Shown: positions 1-8,876 of the stretch, one piece after another
Numbering within the stretch: position 1 is the first letter of the stretch
Layout: every line of letters starts with the position of its first letter
Position numbers and translations under genes: made by a program
DNA from: an actinobacterium SCGC AAA015-D07
GTDB taxonomy: Bacteria > Actinomycetota > Acidimicrobiia > Actinomarinales > Actinomarinaceae
Length of the DNA stretch: 64,000 nucleotides
Assembly: GCA_000384495.1 (NCBI GenBank)
Contig: ARQR01000003.1
Span: forward strand, 1 to 64,000
Reading direction: 5' to 3'
Notes under the pieces: model-generated
What the model saw: only the letters and a program-made list of their open reading frames with translations
What the model was told of the DNA's origin: nothing
Database searches by the model: none

Positions 1-122
1 ATCTTATACGAAGTAATTATGACGTTTTAGATCTAAGTTTTGATGAAAATAAATTTTTTAACGATCTTGATGAATTATCTAAATTTCTGAATACTAATAT
101 TGTTTACAAAGATATTTTTTAA
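1..122 (+). CDS. C-terminal end of an unidentified protein (cut by window start)
   Basis: Reading codons from base 3, an open frame runs to a TAA at 120-122 and gives the last 39 residues of a protein (ends ...VYKDIF). The composition (acidic, Leu/Phe/Asn rich) matches neighbouring proteins and no stop interrupts it, so it is probably the real 3' end of a gene that starts outside the window. Too little is left to recognise a family. The next gene begins 22 bases downstream on the same strand, so the two may be co-transcribed. Confidence 0.55.
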   Translation, partial: LIRSNYDVLDLSFDENKFFNDLDELSKFLNTNIVYKDIF

Positions 123-144
123 TTTTTAAATAATTGTAAGCAAT

Positions 145-1023
145 ATGAAAATATTAATTTTCGGTTCAACGGGATGGTTTGGAAAAGCAACTCTTGACTA
201 TTTTATAAGAAGATTTAACGATCAGTGTGAGTTTACTTTAATTTCATCATCAAGAAAATCTTTTGAATTTAAAGGATATAAATTCAATACCGAAAATTTG
301 GAATATTTTAATTTAATAAAAGATTCAACTTTTGACTATTATTTTGATTTTGCTTTTTTAACAGGTAAAAATGTAACCGAACTTAGCAACGACATTTACG
401 TGTCACAAACAGATAAATTAATTAACTCATCAAACAACTTTTTAAAAAATAATTATGTGAAGAAAGCTTTGTTAACATCTTCAGGAGCAGTTTATTGGAA
501 AGGAACTTCCAATGAAACAATTTATACCTTACAAAAAATAAAACAAGAAAAAAAATTTTTGAATACATGCAAAGATAACGATATAGACTATTCAATCGCA
601 AGAGTGTTCGCCGTAATAGCTAAACATTATAATTACGATTTTAATTATGCTTTTTCAAGCTTTGTTCAACAGTCAATAACAAAAAAAGAAATAAGAATTA
701 ATTCCGATAAAAAGGTCATTAGATCTTACTTAATTTTTGATAATCTAATGGATTATTTTATAGACAATGAAAAAAACAATAAAGTTTATGATGCGTGGAA
801 TTTAAAACTTGATATTTATGAGTTGGCAGAAATTATTTCTACAATAAATAATTGTCCAATCATCATGGAAAACGATTACCTAAGTGCTCATAAAACAGAT
901 GAATATACAAGTAAAGACTTTTCATTTAAAAATTATTTTCAAGATGAAATTAATCTAGAAAAAATTATCTTAGATTATATTAACTACACGGAAAATGCAG
1001 AAAATAAATTTTACTTTAAATAA
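145..1023 (+). CDS. NAD(P)-dependent sugar epimerase/dehydratase-type SDR
   Basis: A 292-residue extended short-chain dehydrogenase/reductase acting on a nucleotide sugar. Visible are the N-terminal Rossmann motif GSTGWFG (residues 7-13), the Ser strand TSSGAVY (111-117) and the catalytic YxxxK as Y127-T-L-Q-K131. Its length fits the nucleotide-sugar reductase/epimerase group. It lies 5 kb from the CDP-dideoxyhexose genes, which still lack the final 4-keto reductase (paratose/abequose-synthase type) in this window. This SDR is a candidate for that step, but that is inference from context only. Substrate unknown. Family assignment is secure. Confidence 0.82.
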   Translation: MKILIFGSTGWFGKATLDYFIRRFNDQCEFTLISSSRKSFEFKGYKFNTENLEYFNLIKDSTFDYYFDFAFLTGKNVTELSNDIYVSQTDKLINSSNNFLKNNYVKKALLTSSGAVYWKGTSNETIYTLQKIKQEKKFLNTCKDNDIDYSIARVFAVIAKHYNYDFNYAFSSFVQQSITKKEIRINSDKKVIRSYLIFDNLMDYFIDNEKNNKVYDAWNLKLDIYELAEIISTINNCPIIMENDYLSAHKTDEYTSKDFSFKNYFQDEINLEKIILDYINYTENAENKFYFK

Positions 1024-1051
1024 TTTTGATTAATTTAACATTAAAAAAATA

Positions 1052-1645
1052 ATGAAACTTTCAAATAAAGAAGAATTTTTAAGGCGAAAGGATAAAAAAC
1101 TAAAGAAAATTATTGATTCAAATGGTCATATAAAATTTGAACCAAAAAAAGAAAATCAGTTTGATACTATCGTTGGAATAATAATCTCACAATTTATCTC
1201 GACTTCTGCTGCGAATTCAATATTCAAAAAGATTAAAATACATTTCAACACAGAAAACTTAAAATATGAGCATTTTTACAAACTTACAGTTCCACAAATT
1301 AAAAAACTTGGAGTCAGTACAAATAAAGCTAAATCGATCAAAGAACTTTCTGAGTTATATGCACAGGGTGAAATCATAGATCTTAATTTGTTAAATAGTA
1401 ATGAGCTGAATGAGAGAATGAATTCAATATTTGGAATCGGTCCATGGTCGGTAAATATGTTTGAAATATTTGCCTTAGGTAAACTGGATATTTTTTCTTC
1501 TAAAGATGCTGGTTTAAGACTTGCAATGAACAAATTAAAGATGGTTAAAGAAGGAAGTGAATGGGTAAAGTATGAAATCTATGCAGAAAGATGGTCTCCA
1601 TATAAAACAATTGCATCCTTACATTTATGGAAAATGGTTGATTAA
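1052..1645 (+). CDS. HhH-GPD family DNA glycosylase (AlkA-like)
   Basis: A 197-residue base-excision-repair glycosylase of the helix-hairpin-helix GPD superfamily. The hairpin motif FGIGPWSVNMF lies at residues 127-137, very close to the GIGPWTA element of 3-methyladenine glycosylase II. A conserved-position Asp follows about 20 residues later (D152 in SSKDAGLRL), the expected catalytic residue. There is no Fe-S cysteine cluster, which argues against the EndoIII/MutY branch. It is short relative to E. coli AlkA, consisting of little more than the HhH-GPD core. It is the only DNA-repair gene in a glycan region, 28 bases after the SDR, and ends 12 bases from a convergent gene. Confidence 0.85.
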   Translation: MKLSNKEEFLRRKDKKLKKIIDSNGHIKFEPKKENQFDTIVGIIISQFISTSAANSIFKKIKIHFNTENLKYEHFYKLTVPQIKKLGVSTNKAKSIKELSELYAQGEIIDLNLLNSNELNERMNSIFGIGPWSVNMFEIFALGKLDIFSSKDAGLRLAMNKLKMVKEGSEWVKYEIYAERWSPYKTIASLHLWKMVD

Positions 1646-1657
1646 AAAATTTTAAAT

Positions 1658-3541
1658 CTACACGATAGATGTTTTAAAAATCTTTTGTTTAGCAAAAATA
1701 TAAAGATTATTTAGAACGATTATAAATATAAAATAAATGCCAATTCGATTAATTAGTGACATAAAGTTTGCAATTTCTTGACCATAGATCAAAGTATTTG
1801 GATTTAGAAATATAGAGAAAATAACAGAGAGTTTTAAAAAGTTAGAACCGTTAATGTACATCAAAATTAAAATGATTAAAAAGTTAACAAGCCTATGTGA
1901 ATTATTTGAAAAGATAATTGTAAAAATAAACCAGACGTAAAGTCCATTCTCAAGGTATTCATTATTTCCAACCGTACTGGTCAGTTTATTACTGAACAAC
2001 ATAACACCTATTGTTGCAATCATAATTAATAGGAGAGTTATGATAAGGCTAGGTTGTATTTGAAATATGCTCAGTATTGGCTCTATATCTAGACTTAGAC
2101 CATATGCGACACCAAGATTACCTACATAATCCAAGTTATTTAATGTTTGTGAAGGATTGAGAAGTTGATTTTTTACACTAAATTCTGAGTTGTCTTGAAA
2201 TAGTAAAAATATAAAGAAAAATAAAGATATTGAATTAAGTATTAAGACTTTATAATTTTTTCTTAAAAGAGATACAATCAAAATACCAATAATTAATCCA
2301 ACGGGATGAATTTCATTTACTGCAATTAAAAATATCAATACTGTACTTAGAATCCATCTTTCTTGAAATTTGTACATCACAAACAAAGCAATAGCGAATG
2401 TAAATATGTCTAAATTTCCATAATTAAATAAAAAATTTACGCATGGGCTTAAAATTGTAAAAACTATAAGCTCTCTGTTGTCGGAAAATTGTTTTAATAA
2501 AAATCTATATATAAGTAGATAAATTATAAAAAATAAAAAAGAAAATAAAGTAATCATTAGTTTTAAGTTCATACTTATTGAAAAAAATTGAAATAATGGG
2601 TTGTAAAAAGGTACTGGGCATTCTAAAAAATAACCAGTATATAAAAAGTTATTTCCTGTAAAAGATGGATCACTACAGTTCATTGCTGTCAATGTTATTT
2701 GTAAGTCTGGGTAAATAGAGAAACCGGTAAGAGGGTCCTGTATGAGACTTGCCCATATTTCAACAGTTTTATTACTGAGTCCACTTAAAAATCTTATTGA
2801 TGCGAACACTATTGGCAAGCTGAAAAACAATTTTTTGTTCATAAAGAAATTTGATAATGAATATTTATTCGCAAAAAAAATAAATAAAATTAAAATTCCG
2901 AAAAGCGAAGGGTTAAAAAATAAATAAAAAATAAATACTATAGACTTGACTTGGTTGTTTTTGTAATTTTTAAAAAAGAATATTATTAACAAAAATAAAA
3001 AGTCATTTTTAATTTCAAATGGATGTGATCCAATGCTGTCAAAATTTAGATAAGAGTATTTATATAAAAGTGAGTATCCCAGTAAAAAACAAAAAAGATA
3101 AAAATATATTTTTTTATAAATCGGTCTTAAATAGAAAAAAACCAAGATTATAAAAGTAACTAGAAAATTGTAATAATATAAATAGACTTTTTTATTAAAA
3201 CCAATAATTATTTCCGCACTATCTTTTTCAATATATAAATCAACAATTTTTCCAATACACTTAAAATTTTCTATATCAGGAAAAATATAAACATCTCTAT
3301 AGCTGGTGTTTATAGTTTTTACTTTATTTAAATTTATTAAATTCTCTTCGAAGCCTTTATAACAAAGATTGGATGTTTTCAGCCTACCTACTTCTACAGA
3401 AGCATTTGATTCAACATCATAACCTTTAAAAAAAATCAAATTGTTTATCAAGAGAAATGGAACTAAAAATAATAAAAGAATTAAACAATATAAAAAAATC
3501 TCAATTTTTTTATTTGTTCTCTTTATATAAAAATCTTTCAT
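1658..3541 (-). CDS. Polytopic membrane protein, GT87/GT-C-like, last gene of the CDP-dideoxyhexose operon
   Basis: A 627-residue protein with one N-terminal membrane segment (about residues 13-36), an extracytoplasmic stretch (about 37-125) containing C60 and C95, and then many hydrophobic segments to the C-terminus. The middle part, with YNPLFQFFS and a later FNYGNLDIF, recalls DUF2029/GT87 polyprenyl-phosphate-dependent mannosyltransferases, but I cannot identify a catalytic residue with certainty. Its ATG directly abuts the TAA of rfbG (0 bp gap), so it is translated from the same mRNA. It is a candidate for transferring or polymerising the dideoxyhexose-containing unit. The C60/C95 stretch resembles one in the protein encoded at 37769-39715. 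Confidence 0.7.
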   Translation of the reverse strand: MKDFYIKRTNKKIEIFLYCLILLLFLVPFLLINNLIFFKGYDVESNASVEVGRLKTSNLCYKGFEENLINLNKVKTINTSYRDVYIFPDIENFKCIGKIVDLYIEKDSAEIIIGFNKKVYLYYYNFLVTFIILVFFYLRPIYKKIYFYLFCFLLGYSLLYKYSYLNFDSIGSHPFEIKNDFLFLLIIFFFKNYKNNQVKSIVFIFYLFFNPSLFGILILFIFFANKYSLSNFFMNKKLFFSLPIVFASIRFLSGLSNKTVEIWASLIQDPLTGFSIYPDLQITLTAMNCSDPSFTGNNFLYTGYFLECPVPFYNPLFQFFSISMNLKLMITLFSFLFFIIYLLIYRFLLKQFSDNRELIVFTILSPCVNFLFNYGNLDIFTFAIALFVMYKFQERWILSTVLIFLIAVNEIHPVGLIIGILIVSLLRKNYKVLILNSISLFFFIFLLFQDNSEFSVKNQLLNPSQTLNNLDYVGNLGVAYGLSLDIEPILSIFQIQPSLIITLLLIMIATIGVMLFSNKLTSTVGNNEYLENGLYVWFIFTIIFSNNSHRLVNFLIILILMYINGSNFLKLSVIFSIFLNPNTLIYGQEIANFMSLINRIGIYFIFIIVLNNLYIFAKQKIFKTSIV

Positions 3542-4576
3542 TTAAGAAGACATTTTATGAAATTCATCTATTTGGTCTATTGTTATTTCGTCATTTTCAC
3601 TTTTATACCAATCAACAATCGCTGTAGATATCATTTCAAGATCAAACAATGGTTGCCACCCAAGAATATTATTCGCTTTTTTGGAATCAATACGTAAAAA
3701 TTCACTTTCATAAAATGAATTTTGTTTTTGTTTAATTTCTATATTTTTATCACTGTTCCAATTTTTTAAAATATTTTCTGTAAGATCCATAACTTTTTTT
3801 TCATTATTTTCAGAGGAGCCAAGGTTAAATATTTCATTTTGATTATTTTTTACACAATATTCACCTGTCATCAAGTAACCATTTAACGAATCAAGAATAT
3901 ATTGCCAAGGTCTGATCGATCCAGGATTTCTTAAATAAATATCTTCATTGTTTTTTAACGAATTGATAATATCAGTGACTATTCTGTCCTTACCACCATC
4001 TCCACCTCCCAGAACATTTCCAGATCTTACAACTCCAATATTTAAGTCTTTTCTTGATATAGTGTTTATGAAAGCTGAAATAATATGTTCTGTAGAAGCT
4101 TTAGATGCACTATAAAATTCTTTACCTCCGAGAGAGCTTTCTTCTAAATTTGAATTGGCAGTATCAGAATAAACTTTATCAGTTGTAGATATAACTAAAC
4201 CGTTTATCTTCTCATTTTCGTTTACCAAATTCATAACATTAAATGTACCAATGATGTTTGTTACTAATGTTTCCAGTGGTTTTATTTTTGCTGTTGAGAC
4301 AACTCCTTGCGCAGCCAAATGAAATACAAAATCAAAATCTTGATTAAATACCTTAGTAAGTTCATCATTGTTATCTGAAATATTTAGATTGTATTCACTT
4401 TGAAATGTCTTTTTTTTATCAATTCTTTCATAATTTTCAGAAATTATCTCAGAATCTGACAACCCATAAACTTCTGAACCTAAATAATTTAAATAGCATG
4501 CAAGCCATGAACCTTTAAAACCTGTATGTCCCGTAATAAGTACTTTTCTATTTTTCCAAAAACCTTGATCAATCAT
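3542..4576 (-). CDS. rfbG: CDP-glucose 4,6-dehydratase
   Basis: Converts CDP-glucose to CDP-4-keto-6-deoxyglucose, the second step to CDP-3,6-dideoxyhexoses (paratose, abequose, tyvelose, ascarylose). The 344 residues match the family length. The diagnostic N-terminal sequence ITGHTGFKGSWL carries the NAD-binding G16-x-x-G19-x-x-G22. The dehydratase triad is T132-D133-K134 with Y155-x-x-x-K159. It overlaps rfbF upstream by 8 bp and abuts the membrane protein downstream, so it is translationally coupled in the order rfbH-rfbF-rfbG-membrane protein. Identification is firm. Confidence 0.95.
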   Translation of the reverse strand: MIDQGFWKNRKVLITGHTGFKGSWLACYLNYLGSEVYGLSDSEIISENYERIDKKKTFQSEYNLNISDNNDELTKVFNQDFDFVFHLAAQGVVSTAKIKPLETLVTNIIGTFNVMNLVNENEKINGLVISTTDKVYSDTANSNLEESSLGGKEFYSASKASTEHIISAFINTISRKDLNIGVVRSGNVLGGGDGGKDRIVTDIINSLKNNEDIYLRNPGSIRPWQYILDSLNGYLMTGEYCVKNNQNEIFNLGSSENNEKKVMDLTENILKNWNSDKNIEIKQKQNSFYESEFLRIDSKKANNILGWQPLFDLEMISTAIVDWYKSENDEITIDQIDEFHKMSS

Positions 4577-5297
4577 TTTTATTATTTTTCAAATATTTTT
4601 CAACAATCTCTTTTTCCCTTATGGTATCTACTGGTTGAAAATAACCACTGTGTTTGTAAACACTTAATTGCTTATTTTTTGATAGAATCTCCATCGGTTC
4701 TTTCTCTAAAGATGTTGTGTCATCTTCAATATAGTTTACGATATCACTTTTCATTACAAAATATCCACCATTAATAAACTCATCATTACTGATAGTTTTT
4801 TCATTAAAACTTTCAACAAAATCTCCACTTATTTTTAAATTGCCAAATCTTGCCGGGGGTTTAACACCAGTTACAGTAGCGATTGTTCCTTTGGATTTAT
4901 AAAATTCTTCTAATTTTTTTATATTCACATCTGATATTCCATCACCATATGTCAACATACATTCGTCTAGCTCAAGTAATTGAATTGCTTTTTTTACTCT
5001 TCCACCAGTCATAGTATTTTGACCAGTATCAAGAACTTGAACTTTTAATGAATCATTTATATCGAAAATGAAATTTTTTTCATCAACTACATTAAAATTT
5101 TTTTTAAAATAATCGTAAATATATTCAACTTTTTCTCCACCAAGAATAACAAACTCTTTGTAATCATATGAAATATAATGTTCCATAATATGAAAAATCA
5201 TTGGCTTGTTTAACAACGGAATCATAGGTTTTGGCATTTTTAAAGTTTCTTCCATGTAGCGAGTGCCCTTACCCCCCGCGAGTATCAGAACTTTCAT
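4569..5297 (-). CDS. rfbF: Glucose-1-phosphate cytidylyltransferase
   Basis: Makes CDP-glucose from CTP and glucose 1-phosphate, the entry step of the CDP-dideoxyhexose route. The 242-residue protein opens with the nucleotidyltransferase signature LILAGGKGTR followed by MPKPMIPLLNKPM (nucleotide-binding Gly loop, then the PKPM Lys). LTYGDGISDV provides the metal-binding Asp region. The cytidylyltransferase assignment, rather than thymidylyl- or uridylyltransferase, rests on the overall fit to RfbF and on the adjacent rfbG and rfbH. It overlaps rfbH by 4 bp and rfbG by 8 bp. Confidence 0.93.
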   Translation of the reverse strand: MKVLILAGGKGTRYMEETLKMPKPMIPLLNKPMIFHIMEHYISYDYKEFVILGGEKVEYIYDYFKKNFNVVDEKNFIFDINDSLKVQVLDTGQNTMTGGRVKKAIQLLELDECMLTYGDGISDVNIKKLEEFYKSKGTIATVTGVKPPARFGNLKISGDFVESFNEKTISNDEFINGGYFVMKSDIVNYIEDDTTSLEKEPMEILSKNKQLSVYKHSGYFQPVDTIREKEIVEKYLKNNKND

Positions 5298-6607
5298 TTA
5301 TGTTTATCTATAAAGTTTTTAGTTACTTCGATAACATAATCAAGCATTTCTTTCGTTAAACCCGGATAAACGCCTAACCAAAAAGCATTATCAACCACCT
5401 CGTTAGCAACTGGATATAAGTTTTCATCTCCAAAGCCTTTTTGGAAATATGCTGGCTGTTTTAGGACATTACTACCAAATAAAAGCCTTGTGCCAATTTT
5501 ATGTTCATCATAAACCTTTAGTAAGTCCAACCTTTTAAAGGGAGCCTCTTTACTTACTGCCAGTGGAAAGCCGAACCAACTTGGGTCAGCTTTTTTAGAC
5601 CATGATACTAACTTAAATTCATCAAAATTTAAAAAGTTTTTATGTAAATAATCAAAATTTTCTTTTCTTTTATTGATAAACTCATTTAGTTTATTCATTT
5701 GAGATAAACCAATCGCTGCTTGCATGTCTGTAGCTTTAAGATTGTATCCAATTCGAGAATATATATATTTATGATCATATCCATGTGGCAGTCCACCTAA
5801 TTGCCAATCAAACCTTTTTTTACATGTATTATCCTCTCCAGGTTTGCAGTAACAATCTCTTCCCCAGTCTCTTAAAGACTCGATAATTTTTTTCAGTTTT
5901 GGTTTATTTGTCAAAACAGCTCCACCCTCACCTGTCGTAATGTGGTGTGCCGGATAAAAAGATAAAGTAGCTACATCACCAAAGGTACCAACATTTTTAT
6001 CCTCATACTTTGAGCCAAAAGCATCGCACATATCTTCCATCAAAAAAAGTTCATATTTTTCACATAATTCCACAATTTTTTCAAGATTAAAGGGATTTCC
6101 CAGGGTATGGGCCAAAACAATACCTTTTGTCTTATCAGTGATTGCAGATTCTATGAGATCATGGTTGATGTTATAAGTATCTGGATCAGCGTCAACAAAC
6201 ACCGGTTTTAAATTATTTTGAATTATTGGATTTAATGTTGTTGGAAAATTTACAGCAGAAGTAATAACTTCAGAACCATCTTCAATTTCATAAAGCTCTT
6301 TAAGACCAGACAATGCCAACAAGTTTGCAGAAGAGCCACTATTTACAAACAAAGTATGTCTTATACCAAGAAATTTCGATATTGATTTTTCAAAATCATC
6401 TGTAAATTCACCCGAAGTAAGCCATAAATCAAGACTAGATATCATTAGATTATTTAAATCGTTCACATCTAATACTTTTCCAGATACAGGAATTGGACTT
6501 ATTCCTGGAACAAAATGACTGTTTTGACTATAAATTTCAAAATATTCTTCTGATAAGTTAAGTATTTGAGATTTAATTTCATCTAACTTTTTTGATGACT
6601 CTGACAT
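5294..6607 (-). CDS. rfbH: CDP-4-keto-6-deoxyglucose 3-dehydrase (E1, [2Fe-2S]/PMP enzyme)
   Basis: Removes the C-3 hydroxyl of CDP-4-keto-6-deoxyglucose. It has the aminotransferase fold of the DegT/StrS family, but the Schiff-base Lys is replaced by His in SFYPAHHITTGEGG; the aminotransferase at 56217 in this window reads SFYANKHITSGEGG at the same place. The [2Fe-2S] cysteines characteristic of E1 are all present as C-x57-C-x1-C-x7-C, from MEDMC to DCYC to NTC. I chose the ATG at 6607 (437 residues). The frame continues upstream to a GTG at 6643, which would add 12 residues. An E3-type reductase partner is not seen here. First gene of the operon. Confidence 0.95.
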   Translation of the reverse strand: MSESSKKLDEIKSQILNLSEEYFEIYSQNSHFVPGISPIPVSGKVLDVNDLNNLMISSLDLWLTSGEFTDDFEKSISKFLGIRHTLFVNSGSSANLLALSGLKELYEIEDGSEVITSAVNFPTTLNPIIQNNLKPVFVDADPDTYNINHDLIESAITDKTKGIVLAHTLGNPFNLEKIVELCEKYELFLMEDMCDAFGSKYEDKNVGTFGDVATLSFYPAHHITTGEGGAVLTNKPKLKKIIESLRDWGRDCYCKPGEDNTCKKRFDWQLGGLPHGYDHKYIYSRIGYNLKATDMQAAIGLSQMNKLNEFINKRKENFDYLHKNFLNFDEFKLVSWSKKADPSWFGFPLAVSKEAPFKRLDLLKVYDEHKIGTRLLFGSNVLKQPAYFQKGFGDENLYPVANEVVDNAFWLGVYPGLTKEMLDYVIEVTKNFIDKHK

Positions 6608-6704
6608 ATTATATATTTTAACTTCATTAGAAAATGTATACACTAATTTAGCTTTCTAGTATTACTTTGGATATGTTTATCTTGATAGAGTAATTATTGA
6701 TTAA

Positions 6705-6710
6705 TATTAT
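6705..6710 (+). promoter_or_regulatory. -10 element (TATTAT) of the 6719 GT2 gene
   Basis: TATTAT lies 8 nt before the GTG start in the divergent gap to rfbH. A start site 7-8 nt downstream would give a leaderless or nearly leaderless mRNA. No Shine-Dalgarno-like purine run precedes the GTG. No good -35 hexamer is evident. Confidence 0.4.
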
Positions 6711-6718
6711 AGAATAAA

Positions 6719-7456
6719 GTGAATATCAATTTGAATAAACAAATTACTGCAATTGTACCTTTTCTCAATGAAGAAAAATACCTTGAAGAATCAGTTAAAA
6801 GACTCATAAATACAAATTTATTTCAGCAGATAGTTCTTGTAAACGATAACTCAACAGACAAAAGTCGTGAAATAGCAGAAACACTATGTTCAAAATTTGA
6901 ATATATTGAACTAATTAATTTAGATGTACAAAAAGGTAAAGGTAACGCAATAAAAGTCGCACTGAAAAAAGTAAATACCTCTCACTTAATTGTACACGAT
7001 GCTGATTTAGAGTATTTTCCTTCTGATATCATTGATATGTTTGAAGTAGCAAAAGTTAATCCATCCACATTAGTTCTTGGCTCTAGAACAATTGGAGAAA
7101 AAACAAGGAATAATAAATATAAAATTACTTATTACGGAAATAAATATTTAACTTACTTTTTCTCTCTAATTAATTTTTATAAGCTTTCCGACATTGCAAG
7201 CTGTTATTGGCTCATCGAAACGGACGTTTTAAAAAGTTTAAATATAAAAGAAAATGGATTTAGTATAGAAGTAGAGGTTCTATCGAAATTTCTTTTGCAA
7301 AATAAAAACATTGTTGAAGTTCCTATAAATTATGACGGAAGATTATATAGTGATGGGAAGAAAATTAATGTTTACGATGGCGTCCTAATTTTTTATAAAA
7401 TTATTAAGTATTCGAAACTTTTAAATTTTTTCAAATTTAGAAAGTTGAATAATTAA
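6719..7456 (+). CDS. GT2 glycosyltransferase, polyprenyl-phosphate hexose (DPM1-like) synthase
   Basis: A 245-residue GT-A enzyme related to dolichyl-phosphate mannose synthases. The N-terminal AIVPFLNEEKY and LVNDNSTDKS bind nucleotide sugar, VQKGKGNAIKVAL is the typical GKG loop, and HDADLEY holds the metal-binding DAD. There are no C-terminal membrane segments, so it is a soluble or peripheral DPM1-type enzyme probably making a polyprenyl-P-sugar on the inner face. It is a clear paralogue of the protein at 52042, down to EVPI-Y-x2-R-x-Y-x-DGKKI near the C-terminus. The start is GTG. The gene shares a short divergent promoter region with rfbH, and its 3' end overlaps the convergent gene by 36 bp. 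Confidence 0.85.
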   Translation: MNINLNKQITAIVPFLNEEKYLEESVKRLINTNLFQQIVLVNDNSTDKSREIAETLCSKFEYIELINLDVQKGKGNAIKVALKKVNTSHLIVHDADLEYFPSDIIDMFEVAKVNPSTLVLGSRTIGEKTRNNKYKITYYGNKYLTYFFSLINFYKLSDIASCYWLIETDVLKSLNIKENGFSIEVEVLSKFLLQNKNIVEVPINYDGRLYSDGKKINVYDGVLIFYKIIKYSKLLNFFKFRKLNN

Positions 7457-8833
7457 AGATAAATAAATGAGATGAAAACAACTAATTATATATCTATACG
7501 AGGATTCATATTCAACATTTCTCCAGTAAGAAATATAAAGTAAATTTACAAGAACATAGTTAATTATTACAAAAAAGAAAATAATATTTTCCTGTGTTGT
7601 ATTTGATTTTTGTATTACAAATCCAAAAAAATTAACTATTAGAAACGTCAAGACAATATAACTTGTTGGCTTATCAATAAGAAATTGATTAACTATGTTG
7701 ATTATATTTGAAAAATCTAAATCTCTAAGATATATAAAATCAAAAAATAGATCTTTAAAATCAATCTCACTTGTATATGCAAAATTTTGTAATTCAGAAA
7801 AGTAAACTCTTTGGTAAATAAAATAAGATAAATATACAAACGTACTTAAAATAATATATATATTTTTCCTCAATAGAAAAAGACTTCCAAGTATTATCAC
7901 TAAGACTATAAGCGATACAAAGTTTTTTGTAAGAACGATAGCACCAAAAGTCAAAAAAAATAAAAATGAGCTATTATTTTGATTTTTAAGCATACGTGGA
8001 AAATTAAGCAAATATGTTGCTACAAGAAAACTAACTATTCCTTCAATCATTAATGAATTTATCAACAAATATTCAAGCCAATTATTATTTAAAATAAATA
8101 AAGTAAGAACTATCGAAAATATTATTTTATTTTTTTTAGTTATTTTTAAATCTGTGATGAGTAATACACTAAAGCTTAAAAATAGAAACGACGTTATTTG
8201 TACAAATTCAAATTTTTGAATTCCAAAACCTATTTCCAGTAATAATGCTTGTATATAACTAGGAAGTAACCCCTGGCCCTCAATTAAATTATTTTGAAGA
8301 GCAAAATAATAATTATTTTCGTAGATCATTGCAGCAATATCAAGCCATTGTTCGGGAACATCGGTATTTTGTTCTTGGTAGTTTGAATTATCAAAAATAT
8401 CATTTGAAAAAATTTTATTGAAAGTACGCCATACAAGAAATGATGAAAATATTTTAAGTATGTTTATTTTTTTTTCTGTTTTATAAAAAAGTAAAAATAT
8501 CCAAATTAATGAAAAACTAATGAGCATTGATTTAAAAGAAAGTATCCTTGTCGCAAATAAAAATAACGAATCAAATGTAAAATAGCTGATCAAAAAAATT
8601 CCTAAAGACACAGCCCTTCCACCAATATTAAATGATTCATTTATTGTATTTGAAACGTATAGAAAAAATAAAGTTCCTAGTAAAAGAGAAATAAATTTGA
8701 TTAAATATATACTTTGAAAAAACTTCATATCAAAGTTAATTAAAAAATTTATTGATGAATTTAATACTATAGGAAGAGAAAAAAGTACGATAATATTTTT
8801 TCTGAATATTGTAGGAATATCATAACTTTTCAT
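7421..8833 (-). CDS. Polytopic membrane protein, possible GT-C glycosyltransferase
   Basis: A 470-residue protein with about 11 hydrophobic segments and a single larger extracytoplasmic loop (about residues 140-190, from YQEQNTDVPEQWLD to EGQGLLP). I recognise no family. The size, topology and position among glycosyltransferases fit a GT-C enzyme, a polymerase or a flippase-like protein; GT-C is only the most likely of these. It lies downstream of the 8877 gene on the same strand (43 bp gap) and its last 36 bp overlap the convergent GT2 gene. Confidence 0.6.
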   Translation of the reverse strand: MKSYDIPTIFRKNIIVLFSLPIVLNSSINFLINFDMKFFQSIYLIKFISLLLGTLFFLYVSNTINESFNIGGRAVSLGIFLISYFTFDSLFLFATRILSFKSMLISFSLIWIFLLFYKTEKKINILKIFSSFLVWRTFNKIFSNDIFDNSNYQEQNTDVPEQWLDIAAMIYENNYYFALQNNLIEGQGLLPSYIQALLLEIGFGIQKFEFVQITSFLFLSFSVLLITDLKITKKNKIIFSIVLTLFILNNNWLEYLLINSLMIEGIVSFLVATYLLNFPRMLKNQNNSSFLFFLTFGAIVLTKNFVSLIVLVIILGSLFLLRKNIYIILSTFVYLSYFIYQRVYFSELQNFAYTSEIDFKDLFFDFIYLRDLDFSNIINIVNQFLIDKPTSYIVLTFLIVNFFGFVIQKSNTTQENIIFFFVIINYVLVNLLYISYWRNVEYESSYRYIISCFHLIYLSLIIQLSKFEKI

Positions 8834-8876
8834 TTTTCTACCTTTTCAAATAGAGTATCAGCGTAAATCAAATAAA

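Noticed and set aside
5294..6607. Ordinary PLP aminotransferase
   Set aside because: The Schiff-base Lys is His and the four Fe-S cysteines of the E1 dehydrase are present.
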